Shown: positions 1-8,115 of the stretch, piece by piece
Numbering within the stretch: the stretch's first letter is position 1
Layout of the letters: every line of letters begins with the position of its first letter
Assembly (NCBI GenBank): GCA_014238335.1
Contig: JABABI010000013.1
Span: 1-64,000 of the forward strand
Direction of reading: 5' to 3'
Origin: Fuerstiella sp.
GTDB taxonomy: Bacteria > Planctomycetota > Planctomycetia > Planctomycetales > Planctomycetaceae
DNA length: 64,000 nt
Translations under genes and position numbers: made by a program
The notes under the pieces: generated by a model
Database searches by the model: none
Seen by the model: only the letters and a program-made list of their open reading frames with translations
What the model was told of the DNA's origin: nothing

Positions 1-152
1 CGATACGGCGCGATCGACGGCCCGGCAAAGCCCATGTCGTCGACCATCATGACAACGACGTTGGGCCGGGTGGCGTTTTTTGATTCGGCCGCAGCGTCCA
101 GGTTGAGCAAAGCGGCAAACAGGCTGAGGGCAATGGGAATTCGTAGTTGCAT
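1..152 (-). CDS. Sulfatase, N-terminal part (cut by window edge)
   Basis: The reverse strand reads ATG at 152 followed by a hydrophobic leader (MQLRIPIALSLFAALLNL) and then RPNVVVMMVDDMGFAG, the first strand and metal-binding Asp pair of the sulfatase (alkaline phosphatase superfamily) fold. Only about 50 residues lie in the window; the active-site Cys and all later parts are beyond position 1. The leader predicts export. It lies downstream of the DUF1552 gene, 40 bases away on the same strand. The family is recognisable from the RPNVV...DDMG block alone; substrate cannot be inferred. Confidence 0.8.
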   Translation of the reverse strand, partial: MQLRIPIALSLFAALLNLDAAAESKNATRPNVVVMMVDDMGFAGPSIAPY

Positions 153-192
153 ATGCTGGTCTTTATAGCCGGGGTTTCGTATGCACCGCAGC

Positions 193-1494
193 TCAAGCCA
201 TGATTTGGGAAATGGTTCCGCTGCTGTCAGAGAATTGCGTGGCGGGTACGTCCAGGGCATTGAGGAGCGACAAATACATATTGGACAGGGGCGGCTTGGT
301 GTCACCGAGTTCGTGAAATGCTCCGTGCTTGAGGCCAAGTTTTTCGCCTCCCACCAACAACAGGGGATAGTTTCTGTTGACGTGTGTCTGGCTGTTGCTG
401 CTGCCGTACATCACGACCGTGTTATCGAGCATCGTACCTTCGCCCTCAGTGGTGTCCGCCAGCTTCGTAATGAACTCCGCCAGCAGGTCTGCCTGGAACT
501 TGTCATACTTCCCAAGTTTTTCCAGATGCCCGCCACCTAGCGTCGCGTTATGCGCCAGCACGTGGTGACCTGGCCCGAGACCGAGAGCGAGCGAAATCTT
601 GCCCCACTCGGCATTCATGCTCTGTAGCATGTAGGTTGCATACCGGGTTGAATCTGTCTTAAACGCCAGGTAGATCAGGTTGTACATCGTGCGGATGAAA
701 GCGGCCGGATCCTTCTCGGATGCGTTGAGCGCCAACCCATCGCTGGGCACCTGCGGCTTGGGTGTTGCCATCCAGCGCTGCATACGCTGAATCTCTTGCT
801 CCACATCTCGTAATGCCTGCATGTATTGGTCCAGCTTCTGCGAGTCATTGCGTCCGAGTTGGCGTTTCAGCCCGTGGTAAGACTCCAAAACGTGATCGAG
901 CCGATGCTTGTCAGATGCGAGTCGCGAATGCTGGCCTTTCTGCAGTTGCGGATCGGAATTGAACATGGCATCAAAGAGGCCTCGGATGTCATTGCTCGCG
1001 GGGATCGGACGGCCAAACTGGTTATAACACAACGTTTTCGACAAACCGATGCTTCCCATTCCGCCTTCGTTACCGAGCACGAGACTTGGATAGCGTGTCT
1101 TGTGCCCATGAGTCATCGATGCAATCTGGTCGAACGACGGACTCTTGGCCGCGCGATTGACATGGCTCCCGGTTAAGAACGAATCGCCCGTTTGGTGGCC
1201 TCCGGCACTGACGCAGCCGGGATGCTCTAAACCTCGCAGGACCGTAACGTGCTCGGCAAGAGGATTGAATGCGGCCATTGACTTGCTGAATCGCATCTCA
1301 CCATCGACCACGATCGGGTAAAAGGACCATTCACCGCCCAGGGAAAATCTGTGTCCGATGTAAAGCCCCAGAAAACGTTTGGGCACTTCAACTTCTGCAT
1401 CTGCCGCCATGCATTCGAGCAACGGCAAACTCAAAGCCACGCCACCTGCGCCGCGGAGAAATGTACGTCGATGAATCGTTGTTTTATTGGCCAT
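193..1494 (-). CDS. DUF1552 family protein, Tat-exported
   Basis: A 433-residue protein starting at ATG 1494. Residues 8-22 carry a twin-arginine leader (HRRTFLRGAGG then a hydrophobic run), so export folded through Tat is predicted. The body matches the planctomycete DUF1552 family: early block with HRFSLGGEW, a central VLESYHGLKRQL coil, VMYGSSN near residue 365, and the closing SLLNALDVP region. Function of the family is unknown; it is normally encoded beside a DUF1592-type cytochrome protein. Here the DUF1592 partner (3231-4091) is truncated and separated from it by an unrelated secreted protein, so this copy may have lost its partner. Confidence 0.85.
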   Translation of the reverse strand: MANKTTIHRRTFLRGAGGVALSLPLLECMAADAEVEVPKRFLGLYIGHRFSLGGEWSFYPIVVDGEMRFSKSMAAFNPLAEHVTVLRGLEHPGCVSAGGHQTGDSFLTGSHVNRAAKSPSFDQIASMTHGHKTRYPSLVLGNEGGMGSIGLSKTLCYNQFGRPIPASNDIRGLFDAMFNSDPQLQKGQHSRLASDKHRLDHVLESYHGLKRQLGRNDSQKLDQYMQALRDVEQEIQRMQRWMATPKPQVPSDGLALNASEKDPAAFIRTMYNLIYLAFKTDSTRYATYMLQSMNAEWGKISLALGLGPGHHVLAHNATLGGGHLEKLGKYDKFQADLLAEFITKLADTTEGEGTMLDNTVVMYGSSNSQTHVNRNYPLLLVGGEKLGLKHGAFHELGDTKPPLSNMYLSLLNALDVPATQFSDSSGTISQIMA

Positions 1495-1543
1495 GGCTTG
1501 ATTTTGTCGTTCCTAGGTGTCGGCCGAAGGCTATATTTACAAC

Positions 1544-3151
1544 TTACTTAGTTGTCGGGTTTTCGATGGCGAATTGAAACGAGTATAGATCGGCGTCCTG
1601 CAATTCGATCAGCATTCGGACCGGTTTTCCGGCGAGGCCTTCGAGGCTGGGCATTTTCTTCCAGGTGACGATCCGGTCCAACTGATCGCCGTATTGGGGA
1701 TGACAGTCGTCCAGTCCATATCCGGTGATCGGGGTGCCCTCCAGGCCCTGGATCTCGACGCGGATTCCGCCCGCCGCCGAGGTGGAGAAATTGATCTCCA
1801 GTTGATCGCCTTCGAAGGTTAACGGTCGCGTCAGCACCGTTCCGCCCGACAGGGGCGCCTGAACGGAGACGAAACCGTCGATGCGGATGGTGTAGCGCCG
1901 AAGTCGGTTGACGAGTTCGGGTGTATCGGGATCCGACTCGCTCACATACACGCCGCGCTCGGAGTCCGGCTCCCTGGCGAACTGCGACTTGTACGCCTCC
2001 GTGACGTACATCGAAAGTTCGTTCGGAGCGCCGGGCAACGTCGATGCGGTCTCCACGAGCCCCCAGTTTTGGTAGTTGTCACCATAGGTCCAACTCCCGG
2101 GACGCTGGATGCCGGGCCGCCGAAACGATTCCGGCCAGATTTGAAAGGTCCGACCGTCGCGACTGCTCATGAACATGCCGTCGGTCATCGCGGTCGCGGC
2201 CCGCCTCCCGCCGAGTTTCTGCCGTCGCTTGCGCATTTTCTGGCCTGGCAGATTTCGTGTGGATTCCGTCCAACCGTAGTCCACGTAACGGGTGGGGAAA
2301 CCGAGCAGGATGTGCGGCGCGCGATAGTACGGAATGATCTGGTTGGTGTAGAGCTGGTTTGTGAGGTCCGGTTTGAAGGCAGTGTTTGATCGCCCGTCGA
2401 CGGCCGCGCTATTCAGTTTCAAATACACGGGTTTCGACCAACGCACAAAATCGGACGACGTCACGGTGCGCACATGGCGCACCTCGCCCCGATGACCGCG
2501 AAAGTAAGCTCGGTACACGCCGCGGGCCGCATCCCAAAAGGCAAGGTTGGTCGAGTCGAAGGCGCCACCCGAGGCGATTGGCTCCTCGCGCATCAGTTTC
2601 CAATGAATTCCATCGGGCGAACTAAAGGCAAACAAAGCCGTGTTTTTTCCGTATTTCGGCGAGTATGTCCGACCCACCGCCTTGTAGAGATGCTCGGGCG
2701 GGCAATCCGGGTTGGGGTCCTTGAACACCGAGAAGTCGTTCGTCTCCCGGGCGGCCCAGACGATGTTGTTCTTCTTCGATCCGTTGAACTCAAACAGACC
2801 CAGTTCAGGTTTCGTCCAGGTAATGCCGTCCTGGCTCTCCGCGTAACAGGTCACCGTCGGGTGTCCATCGAGCGCAGTCCTCAGCCATTGCCGGCCGCGG
2901 TAATACATCCGGTAGATATCGCCGTCCCGAAAGACCGTCTCCTTGCTGGTGGCATTGCCCTCCCAGGGCTTGTTTCGCACCAGGGAAATTCCACGCGGCG
3001 TGGGTTGATGCAACACGCGGCGCGCGCCGTCGAGCTTCTCGACCAAGTACTGATCAACAAACAATTCGCGACGCGAACCGATATCGATGGGTTCAGCGGA
3101 GTGAACCGTCGCGGCGGAAGCAATTACGAATATCAATACCGTAGGTCTCAT
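1544..3151 (-). CDS. Secreted beta-propeller-like protein, glycosidase-related hypothetical
   Basis: A 535-residue protein beginning with a signal peptide (MRPTVLIFVIASAATVHSA). The sequence has repeated blocks resembling five-bladed propeller glycosidases of the GH32/GH43/GH68 type: an early FVDQYLVEKLDG block, FRDGDIYRMYYRG, YAESQDGITWTKPELG, FAFSSPDGIHWK and FMSSRDGRTFQIW, each of the form 'S-x-DG-x-x-W'. The C-terminal 100 residues (TFEGDQLEINFSTSAAGGIRVE) look like an accessory beta-sandwich. No catalytic triad can be assigned with confidence, so carbohydrate binding or hydrolysis is inference. It lies between a DUF1552 gene and a truncated DUF1592 gene, all on the minus strand, 50 and about 80 bases from them. 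Confidence 0.7.
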   Translation of the reverse strand: MRPTVLIFVIASAATVHSAEPIDIGSRRELFVDQYLVEKLDGARRVLHQPTPRGISLVRNKPWEGNATSKETVFRDGDIYRMYYRGRQWLRTALDGHPTVTCYAESQDGITWTKPELGLFEFNGSKKNNIVWAARETNDFSVFKDPNPDCPPEHLYKAVGRTYSPKYGKNTALFAFSSPDGIHWKLMREEPIASGGAFDSTNLAFWDAARGVYRAYFRGHRGEVRHVRTVTSSDFVRWSKPVYLKLNSAAVDGRSNTAFKPDLTNQLYTNQIIPYYRAPHILLGFPTRYVDYGWTESTRNLPGQKMRKRRQKLGGRRAATAMTDGMFMSSRDGRTFQIWPESFRRPGIQRPGSWTYGDNYQNWGLVETASTLPGAPNELSMYVTEAYKSQFAREPDSERGVYVSESDPDTPELVNRLRRYTIRIDGFVSVQAPLSGGTVLTRPLTFEGDQLEINFSTSAAGGIRVEIQGLEGTPITGYGLDDCHPQYGDQLDRIVTWKKMPSLEGLAGKPVRMLIELQDADLYSFQFAIENPTTK

Positions 3152-3230
3152 TGGTTAATTTCTCTATTCCTTCAGGCGAATGAATGCGAGGCGGACGTAG
3201 CTGAAGTCGAGAGACTTCAGGGGTGAAACC

Positions 3231-4091
3231 TTACTTAAAGGTTCTAAAGACAGATGAAGTCACGACTGCTTTGATCAATGCCCGCATTTCGTATCCGCTT
3301 TCTTCGAACTGCGATTGCAAAGCCAATACCGTAGGCTCATCACGATAGGTGAGCGGTCTGCCCAGAGCATAGGAAAGCATATGACGAGTAAAACCAAAAG
3401 TGAATTGCTCGTGGCGGTGTTTGAGAAGGAATTGTTTCAAGGGAAGCAGGCCGTCGATATCTTCCTGGTCAATCACGACTTTTTTAACAACCGGGCCAGC
3501 ATTCCGAATGGACGTTCGCGGTACGCCCACCGCATCGAAGCCTTCCGCAGCAATGCCCCATGGGTCGATATCCTTGTGGCAGTCGTAACACGTTGTACCT
3601 GCCTTGAGATGCAACTCGAATCTCTGCTTGATCGATACAGGACTACCAGGTTTGCCATCGCTGGACGGTGCCGGTAGCGATGGCACGCCCGGCGGCGGAT
3701 CAGACGGCGGATCACCCAGCAGGCGTGAACGTATCCAGACGCCTCGATTCACCGCGTGCGCATCCTGGCCGGTGGAGTACGCAAGCAGGACCGATCCCTG
3801 AGCCAACGCGCCACCTCCGCGAGAATTTGGGGCGGCAACGCGTACAAACCTCTGGGTATGCACTTCCGGGATGGCGTAATGCTCAGCGAGCGCCGCATTG
3901 ACCATCACAAAATCCGATTCCAGAAAGTTGAGACAACTCAGGTCTTTGAAAAGTATCTCAGAGAAGAACTCGATACTCTCCTGCTTCATGTAGTCTTTGA
4001 GATGGGTGCGAAACTGCGGATAGAAGTTCGGATCAACGGCCGTCTGATCAAACCTACTGTTGTCGAGGTCGTCTTTGCGCCAGGTATTACT
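3231..4091 (-). pseudogene. 5'-truncated DUF1592/DUF1588/DUF1585 cytochrome-type protein
   Basis: The open frame encodes the C-terminal third of a DUF1592-family protein. First Met of the frame is at 3989, but homology continues upstream through VDPNFYPQFRTHLKDYMKQE to about 4091, then ends; an in-frame TAG lies at 4131-4133. Visible blocks are the end of DUF1592 (FFSEILFKDLSCLNFL), DUF1588 (RGGGALAQGSVLLAYSTG, then CYDCHKDIDPWGIA with a CxxCH haem motif) and DUF1585 (FTRHMLSYALGRPLTYRDE). Intact relatives in this window are 870-990 residues and begin with a signal peptide and a second CxxCH; here all of that is missing. The upstream neighbour (HTH gene, stop at 4105) sits at the break. Probably non-functional. 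Confidence 0.75.
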
Positions 4092-4104
4092 CGCTGAACA
4101 TGTT

Positions 4105-4635
4105 TCACGCTGGCCGCCAGTTGCCGGCGTCTAGGACGATCCATTCTTGTGAGGAAAGGGTTTCGTGTTGTTCCTCCCACAACTCCTCTCGGGTCTCTTG
4201 CTCCCACTGTGCATATGCGGTTTCCTTCCATTCAGAATACGCATCTACTTTCCATTCGTCGTATTCCGTTGCCGTCCATGCAACGTATTCTTCTTCATCT
4301 TGGGGAACGTCATCGGTGCTATCGACAATGTCGGTCAGTGCTTCCGGCCATGCTTCTGACTCGTACTCCTTCCATGCATCCGTTTCATACTCTTTCCACC
4401 AATCACTAGAGTTTTCGGACCACAGTTCGCCACAGTGCTCATCGAGGTTCACGTGACGATACGGCTCAAGTTCCAGAAAATCACATAGCCGCTGAAGCGA
4501 ACTGGAGTTCAGGTGAGACTCCCCAGTCAGGTAGCGATGAAGTGTCGTTTTGGGAAGCTGCGACGTCGCCGCCAGTTTGTTTAACGTGTAGCCGTCTAAA
4601 GCGACGGCAGCCTTGATGGTCTCCAAAAGTGTCAT
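4105..4635 (-). CDS. Small HTH regulator with Trp/Glu-rich repeat tail
   Basis: A 176-residue protein. ATG at 4635 is preferred over the longer frame (to 4779) because a GGGAGG Shine-Dalgarno lies eight bases upstream and the longer N-terminus runs across two operator palindromes. Residues 1-60 (YTLNKLAATSQLPKTTLHRY then SLQRLCDFLELEPY) read as an XRE-type helix-turn-helix. Residues 65-176 are very acidic and contain about twelve Trp, spaced as degenerate W-K/D-E-Y-E-x-D/E-A units (WWKEYETDAWKEYESEAW, later YDEWKVDAYSEWKETAYAQW). I do not recognise the tail. The two upstream TGTTCC-N6-GGAACA sites suggest autoregulation. It sits where the DUF1592 gene is broken, hinting at insertion with mobile DNA. 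Confidence 0.7.
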   Translation of the reverse strand: MTLLETIKAAVALDGYTLNKLAATSQLPKTTLHRYLTGESHLNSSSLQRLCDFLELEPYRHVNLDEHCGELWSENSSDWWKEYETDAWKEYESEAWPEALTDIVDSTDDVPQDEEEYVAWTATEYDEWKVDAYSEWKETAYAQWEQETREELWEEQHETLSSQEWIVLDAGNWRPA

Positions 4636-4643
4636 TGATTTTG

Positions 4644-4649
4644 CCTCCC
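4644..4649 (-). promoter_or_regulatory. Ribosome binding site of the HTH gene
   Basis: GGGAGG on the minus strand, eight bases before ATG 4635. It decides the start in favour of the 176-residue product. Confidence 0.65.
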
Positions 4650-4665
4650 GTGCGCCCGCAATTGA

Positions 4666-4683
4666 TGTTCCGAATTTGGAACA
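4666..4683. promoter_or_regulatory. Operator-like palindrome, proximal copy
   Basis: TGTTCC-GAATTT-GGAACA: perfect 6-bp arms, 6-bp AT-rich spacer, 30 bases upstream of the HTH gene start. Its arms and spacing are identical to those of the copy at 4723-4740, 57 bp away centre to centre. Likely binding site for the adjacent HTH protein. Confidence 0.6.
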
Positions 4684-4722
4684 AGTGAATATTATCAGCG
4701 TCGGCCGGGACGTCAACCGGAA

Positions 4723-4740
4723 TGTTCCATATTTGGAACA
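4723..4740. promoter_or_regulatory. Operator-like palindrome, distal copy
   Basis: TGTTCC-ATATTT-GGAACA, same arms and spacer length as the proximal copy at 4666-4683. Two such sites in the control region are the usual arrangement for a self-repressing HTH protein. Confidence 0.6.
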
Positions 4741-5285
4741 GACGCGAACTGCCAGGCGATTCTTGCGGGTTCCGTCCATTTCGAAGGCGAGGTTTTACCT
4801 GCAGCTGCACGCCTCGCCTGCTGCATTTCCTGTCGATTCTCAAGCGATTCGACCAGCGATGGCACTGAGGTCACGTCTCTATCAGAGCCAACAAACGAAC
4901 GTATTTTGCGTTGCTGGTTACCAACTCATGACGGTTCGTCATGAGTCACGAAGGACAACCGCCGGTCAGGGACAAAGCAAGCTCATTTCATGTCGTCAGG
5001 ATGATAACAGGCATGGCGTGTACCGCTTGAGTTTCCTGCAAGATTTCGAAGTGACCGAAGCAGGTCAATTGGCCTGTTGTCAAAATACGGTCGTTATTTG
5101 AGGCGTGTCGCAAACCGATGAGTAGATGACAATCCTTCAGACTCGTGCTGTCTTCCGATGTTATTCGCCCGGGATTCGAATCTGATCCGAAATCGCCCGG
5201 TACAGACTGAAAGGACATCGAGTCATGCACTGAATCAGATGCTCGGTGCCAGCCCAATCGCCTGCCGGAGGTATTGGTCCGGTGG
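4741..5285. other. Stretch without a supported gene
   Basis: About 550 bases between the distal palindrome and the sialidase-like fragment. Open frames on either strand (for instance minus strand 4988-5359) have no recognisable family blocks and lack good start sites. No tRNA-like cloverleaf or repeat was seen. Confidence 0.5.
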
Positions 5286-5805
5286 TTAGGGCGTCGGTGT
5301 ATTCCCGCCGGGCTGCCCTGAACCACGTTGGCCCGGGGCACCTCTTCCACCTGGCCCACGTCTACCGCGGGGTCCGCCTCTTCCCGCGCCTGCCGACTGC
5401 TTGGCGGCCAGCGCCTTCATCTGTGCCACACGATCGCCGAGGTTGTTCGCCTCCGCCGCAGGCCTTGTCACAGGGCCGTGGTCACCCAGCAGAAGAATCC
5501 TGCGGTACTGGTGCTGCTGGCCTTTGGGCTCGGAGCTCACCAGGAGGCGTGCATCGGGGTGGGCGTTGCGGATCATGGCGCTGATGGGGTTGTAACTGAC
5601 GCGGGGTGAACTGACGATCGGCTTCTGCTTCTTCCACGTCAGCCCGCCATCGGTCGTGGCCCAATAGCCCACCACGTTCTTGCCCGCCTCCTTGTATCGC
5701 AGCAACAGCTTCACCTTCATCGGCGACTCGACGATCATGTCGCCGTCCTGGCTCGAGCTGGTGTGAACGACACGGACGGGCTTCTGCCACCGTAGTTGCG
5801 GCATT
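5286..5805 (-). pseudogene. C-terminal fragment of a BNR/sialidase-like secreted protein
   Basis: The frame ending at 5286 reads VRVVHTSSSQDGDMIVESPM, then LLLRYKEAGKNVVGYWATTDGGLTWKK, and ISAMIRNAHPDARLLVSSEP. This matches the last propeller blades of planctomycete exo-alpha-sialidase/BNR-repeat proteins (one Asp-box-like block, TTDGGLTW). The C-terminus is a Gly/Arg/Pro-rich tail (RGGPRGRRGPGGRGAPGQRG). Homology begins abruptly about 5805; no signal peptide or N-terminal blades precede it. Upstream sequence switches to an unrelated coiled-coil frame, so this is a remnant left by rearrangement. Confidence 0.6.
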
Positions 5806-6078
5806 ATTCTGAGCAGCGGTGTTTTCATTGATTATTGCCGTTCGATCGATATTTGCGAGAACGACCAGCTGAGCGATATCGGCGGTCAGAGCGGCGACCT
5901 GCGCTGACAGTTCCTGAGCCACCTTGTTTTTCTCGGCCGCCAGGGCATCGATCGTGGCTGTACGTGCTTCGTCAACAGCTGTGGCGACGTCCGCCTTCAT
6001 TTCAGCAATGCCGTCCGCGGCTTCACCGCGAGCAGTCGCGAAGTCCGCCTTCATGTCGGCGATTTCACTGGCCGTCAT
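5805..6078 (-). pseudogene. Coiled-coil fragment of unknown origin
   Basis: From ATG 6078 the minus strand encodes about 90 residues of Ala/Glu/Lys-rich coiled coil with an internal repeat (MKADFATARGEAADGIAE followed by MKADVATAVDEARTATID). At about 5805 this frame runs, out of phase, into the sialidase-like fragment and loses protein-like composition. I do not recognise the family. It may have been a coding remnant captured between two breakpoints rather than a gene in its own right. Confidence 0.4.
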
Positions 6079-6223
6079 CCAGCAGGAGACGCTTCTTTCC
6101 CGGCTTCTTCAGCAGGGCTTCGATCTGAGCATTCTGAAATTCGATGATCTGTTGCTGCCGCTCATTGACCATGCCGCAGAGTGCCGCGAGCAGAATGTGC
6201 CAGGGTTGGAGCAGGAACAACAT
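6065..6223 (-). pseudogene. N-terminal fragment of an integrase/transposase
   Basis: ATG 6223 to TGA 6065-6067 gives 52 residues with blocks PWHILLAALCGMVNERQQQI and ALLKKPGKKRLLLDD. These resemble the N-terminus of planctomycete integrase-core (IS3-like) transposases, in which a conserved LCGxVNxxQQ...KKRLxLxDxQR segment precedes the catalytic domain. The match ends at GQ-stop, exactly where the next frame (coiled coil) starts, so the rve catalytic domain is absent. This is a relic of an insertion element. Confidence 0.6.
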
Positions 6224-6298
6224 GTTAGCCGTCGAAAATCGGCCAGTCTCCGGTGCCGAGAGATGAAATCAAGCGGCGGAGATGCGAGACGCTGGTGA

Positions 6299-6322
6299 GC
6301 CGTAAATCGCGTGATTTACGGC
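6299..6322. terminator. Perfect 10-bp hairpin, terminator-like
   Basis: GCCGTAAATC-GCGT-GATTTACGGC: 10-bp perfect stem with a 4-base loop, followed on the plus strand by GTTTTGAG. It lies in the scar between the transposase relic and the hsdM relic. It may equally be an end or repeat of lost mobile DNA. Confidence 0.4.
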
Positions 6323-6436
6323 GTTTTGAGTTCGGCGTAGTTTTTGGACCCTACGGGCGCAAAGAAGCAAACTACTTTGGCTGTGCCCCGGATGTAATCA
6401 CAAACCTTGGAATCGACTACGAGACGTAGTAACCCC

Positions 6437-6598
6437 ATGAACACCACCGACATCGTCGCGAAACTCTGGAACCTGTGCCATGTCCTGCGAGACGACGGCA
6501 TCACGTACCAGGAATACGTCAATGAACTCAGCTACCTGCTGTTCCTGAAAATGATGCAGGAAACCGGGCAGGAAGGCGAACTGCCTGCCGGTTATAGG
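6437..6598 (+). pseudogene. hsdM: Type I restriction-modification methyltransferase N-terminal relic
   Basis: From ATG 6437 the plus strand encodes 54 residues typical of the HsdM N-terminal helical domain: NTTDIVAKLWNLCHVLRDDG, YQEYVNELSYLLFLKMMQE and LPAGYR. HsdM is normally about 500 residues; here homology stops near 6598 and the open frame then overlaps the tail of the DUF1501 gene on the other strand. No S-adenosylmethionine-binding or NPPF motif, no hsdS and no hsdR are present. It is a remnant of a restriction system, on the opposite strand to its surroundings. Confidence 0.75.
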
Positions 6599-6672
6599 CT
6601 GGATTCCCCGAAGGTCAGGCCGTCGATGTCTTCGCTTCAGGTTGTTCATCCCGAACTGAGCGTTTGCTCCAG

Positions 6673-8100
6673 CTACGTCATGATGCCCTGGACCACCGAC
6701 CCGTGCACGTCGGTCAGACGGAAGTCTCGTCCTGCATATCGATAAGTCAGTTGCTCGTGATCGAGTCCCAGCAGGTGCAGCAATGTGGCGTGTAGATCGT
6801 GCATGTGGACCTTGTTCTCGACCGCTTTATGCCCGAACTCGTCCGTAGAACCGTAGGCGAAGCCGGACTTCAGGCAACCGCCAGCCAGCCAGGTCGTAAA
6901 TCCGTCAGCATTGTGATCGCGGCCGGTGCCGTTCTTTTGTGCGTAAGGCGTGCGGCCAAATTCACCGCTGAACCAGACGATGGTATCTTCCAACAGACCT
7001 CGCTGCTTGAGATCCTGCAGCAGGCCAGCAATTGGCTTGTCGACCGCCTTAGCCTGCGGTGCATGTTCGGACAATTTGGAATGCTGATCCCAATTGGAAA
7101 CCCCACCCGTAGCGCCAGAGGTGACCTGAACAAAGCGAACTCCGTTTTCGCACAGTCGCCGAGCCATCAGACACTGGCGACCGAAATCATCAGTCTCCTT
7201 TTCACCGATGCCATACATCGCCATCGTTTCCTGCGTCTCATTCACTAAGTCGAGCACACCAGGAGCATTGTTCTGCATCCGCCACGCCAACTCGTAAGAA
7301 CTGATGAGCGCCTCTAATTCAGAGTCTCGCTTTCCGCTCTTCAATTGTTCTGCATTGAGACGCTGCAGAAACTGGAGCTGTCGTAGTTGCTCGCTCTTCG
7401 ACAAATCAGCGTTACCCAGATTCCGAATTGTCGCGTTCCTGTCAAGCTTCCCATTCTTACCAATGGTTGTGCCTTGATTTGCCGCTGGAAGAAAAGCGCT
7501 GCCGTAATTGCGAGCACCGCCTGATGTGGATAGCGGGCCCAGGGACATGAATCCCGGCAAATTCTCATTCTCGGACCCCAGACCATAGGTCACCCAGGAC
7601 CCAAATGATGGTCGTATAAAACTGGTTGAACCACAGTGCAGAAACAGGGTTGCCGGTCCGTGAGCGACCCCCTCGGTATGCATCGAGTGAATGAAGGTGA
7701 GGTCGTCTGAATGTTTTGCTGTCTCAGAAAACAAATCGGAAACCTGACGCCCCGATTCTCCATATTGTTTAAATCTCCACATTGGTTTCATGACACGCTC
7801 AGAAGTAGCGCGTTTGCCCGTATTCGCAATCGTGCGTGCGTCGTCGAACGGCATTTTTTTGCCGTCATTTTTGTATAACGTTGGCTTATAATCGTAGGTG
7901 TCGATGTGACTCGGACCGCCTTGCATAAACAGGAAGATAATCCGCTTCGCTCTCGGGCGAAGATGCGGCTCTTTGGCTGCGCTCGGATTCGCCGCTTGAA
8001 CTGAGTCAGCACATAATCCGGCCAAAGCCAGACTGCCGAAACCGCATCCGGCCTGCTGAAGTGCGGCTCGTCGTGTCAGGCAATTATTGATTGGATTCAT
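6673..8100 (-). CDS. DUF1501 family protein, alkaline phosphatase superfamily fold
   Basis: A 475-residue protein starting at ATG 8100. Residues 9-30 form a Tat-like leader (TRRAALQQAGCGFGSLALAG). The diagnostic DUF1501 block IIFLFMQGGPSHIDTYDYKP follows at about residue 53, and the late GEFGRTPYAQ...GRDHN block supplies putative metal ligands. The family belongs to the sulfatase/alkaline phosphatase fold class but has no proven reaction. It lies 15 bases downstream of the DUF1549/1553 gene, the standard planctomycete pairing, and is the last gene of a six-gene minus-strand run that begins at 19371. Confidence 0.92.
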   Translation of the reverse strand: MNPINNCLTRRAALQQAGCGFGSLALAGLCADSVQAANPSAAKEPHLRPRAKRIIFLFMQGGPSHIDTYDYKPTLYKNDGKKMPFDDARTIANTGKRATSERVMKPMWRFKQYGESGRQVSDLFSETAKHSDDLTFIHSMHTEGVAHGPATLFLHCGSTSFIRPSFGSWVTYGLGSENENLPGFMSLGPLSTSGGARNYGSAFLPAANQGTTIGKNGKLDRNATIRNLGNADLSKSEQLRQLQFLQRLNAEQLKSGKRDSELEALISSYELAWRMQNNAPGVLDLVNETQETMAMYGIGEKETDDFGRQCLMARRLCENGVRFVQVTSGATGGVSNWDQHSKLSEHAPQAKAVDKPIAGLLQDLKQRGLLEDTIVWFSGEFGRTPYAQKNGTGRDHNADGFTTWLAGGCLKSGFAYGSTDEFGHKAVENKVHMHDLHATLLHLLGLDHEQLTYRYAGRDFRLTDVHGSVVQGIMT

Positions 8101-8115
8101 GCGAACGAACCTTGA

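Noticed and set aside
5165..5200. TTCGAATC block resembling a tRNA T-arm
   Set aside because: Flanking bases do not pair as a T-stem and no acceptor or anticodon arm can be drawn.
4988..5359. 123-residue minus-strand frame with a PIN-like DCHLLIG...ILTT segment
   Set aside because: Too short a match, no conserved acidic set, and it runs into the sialidase-like fragment out of frame.
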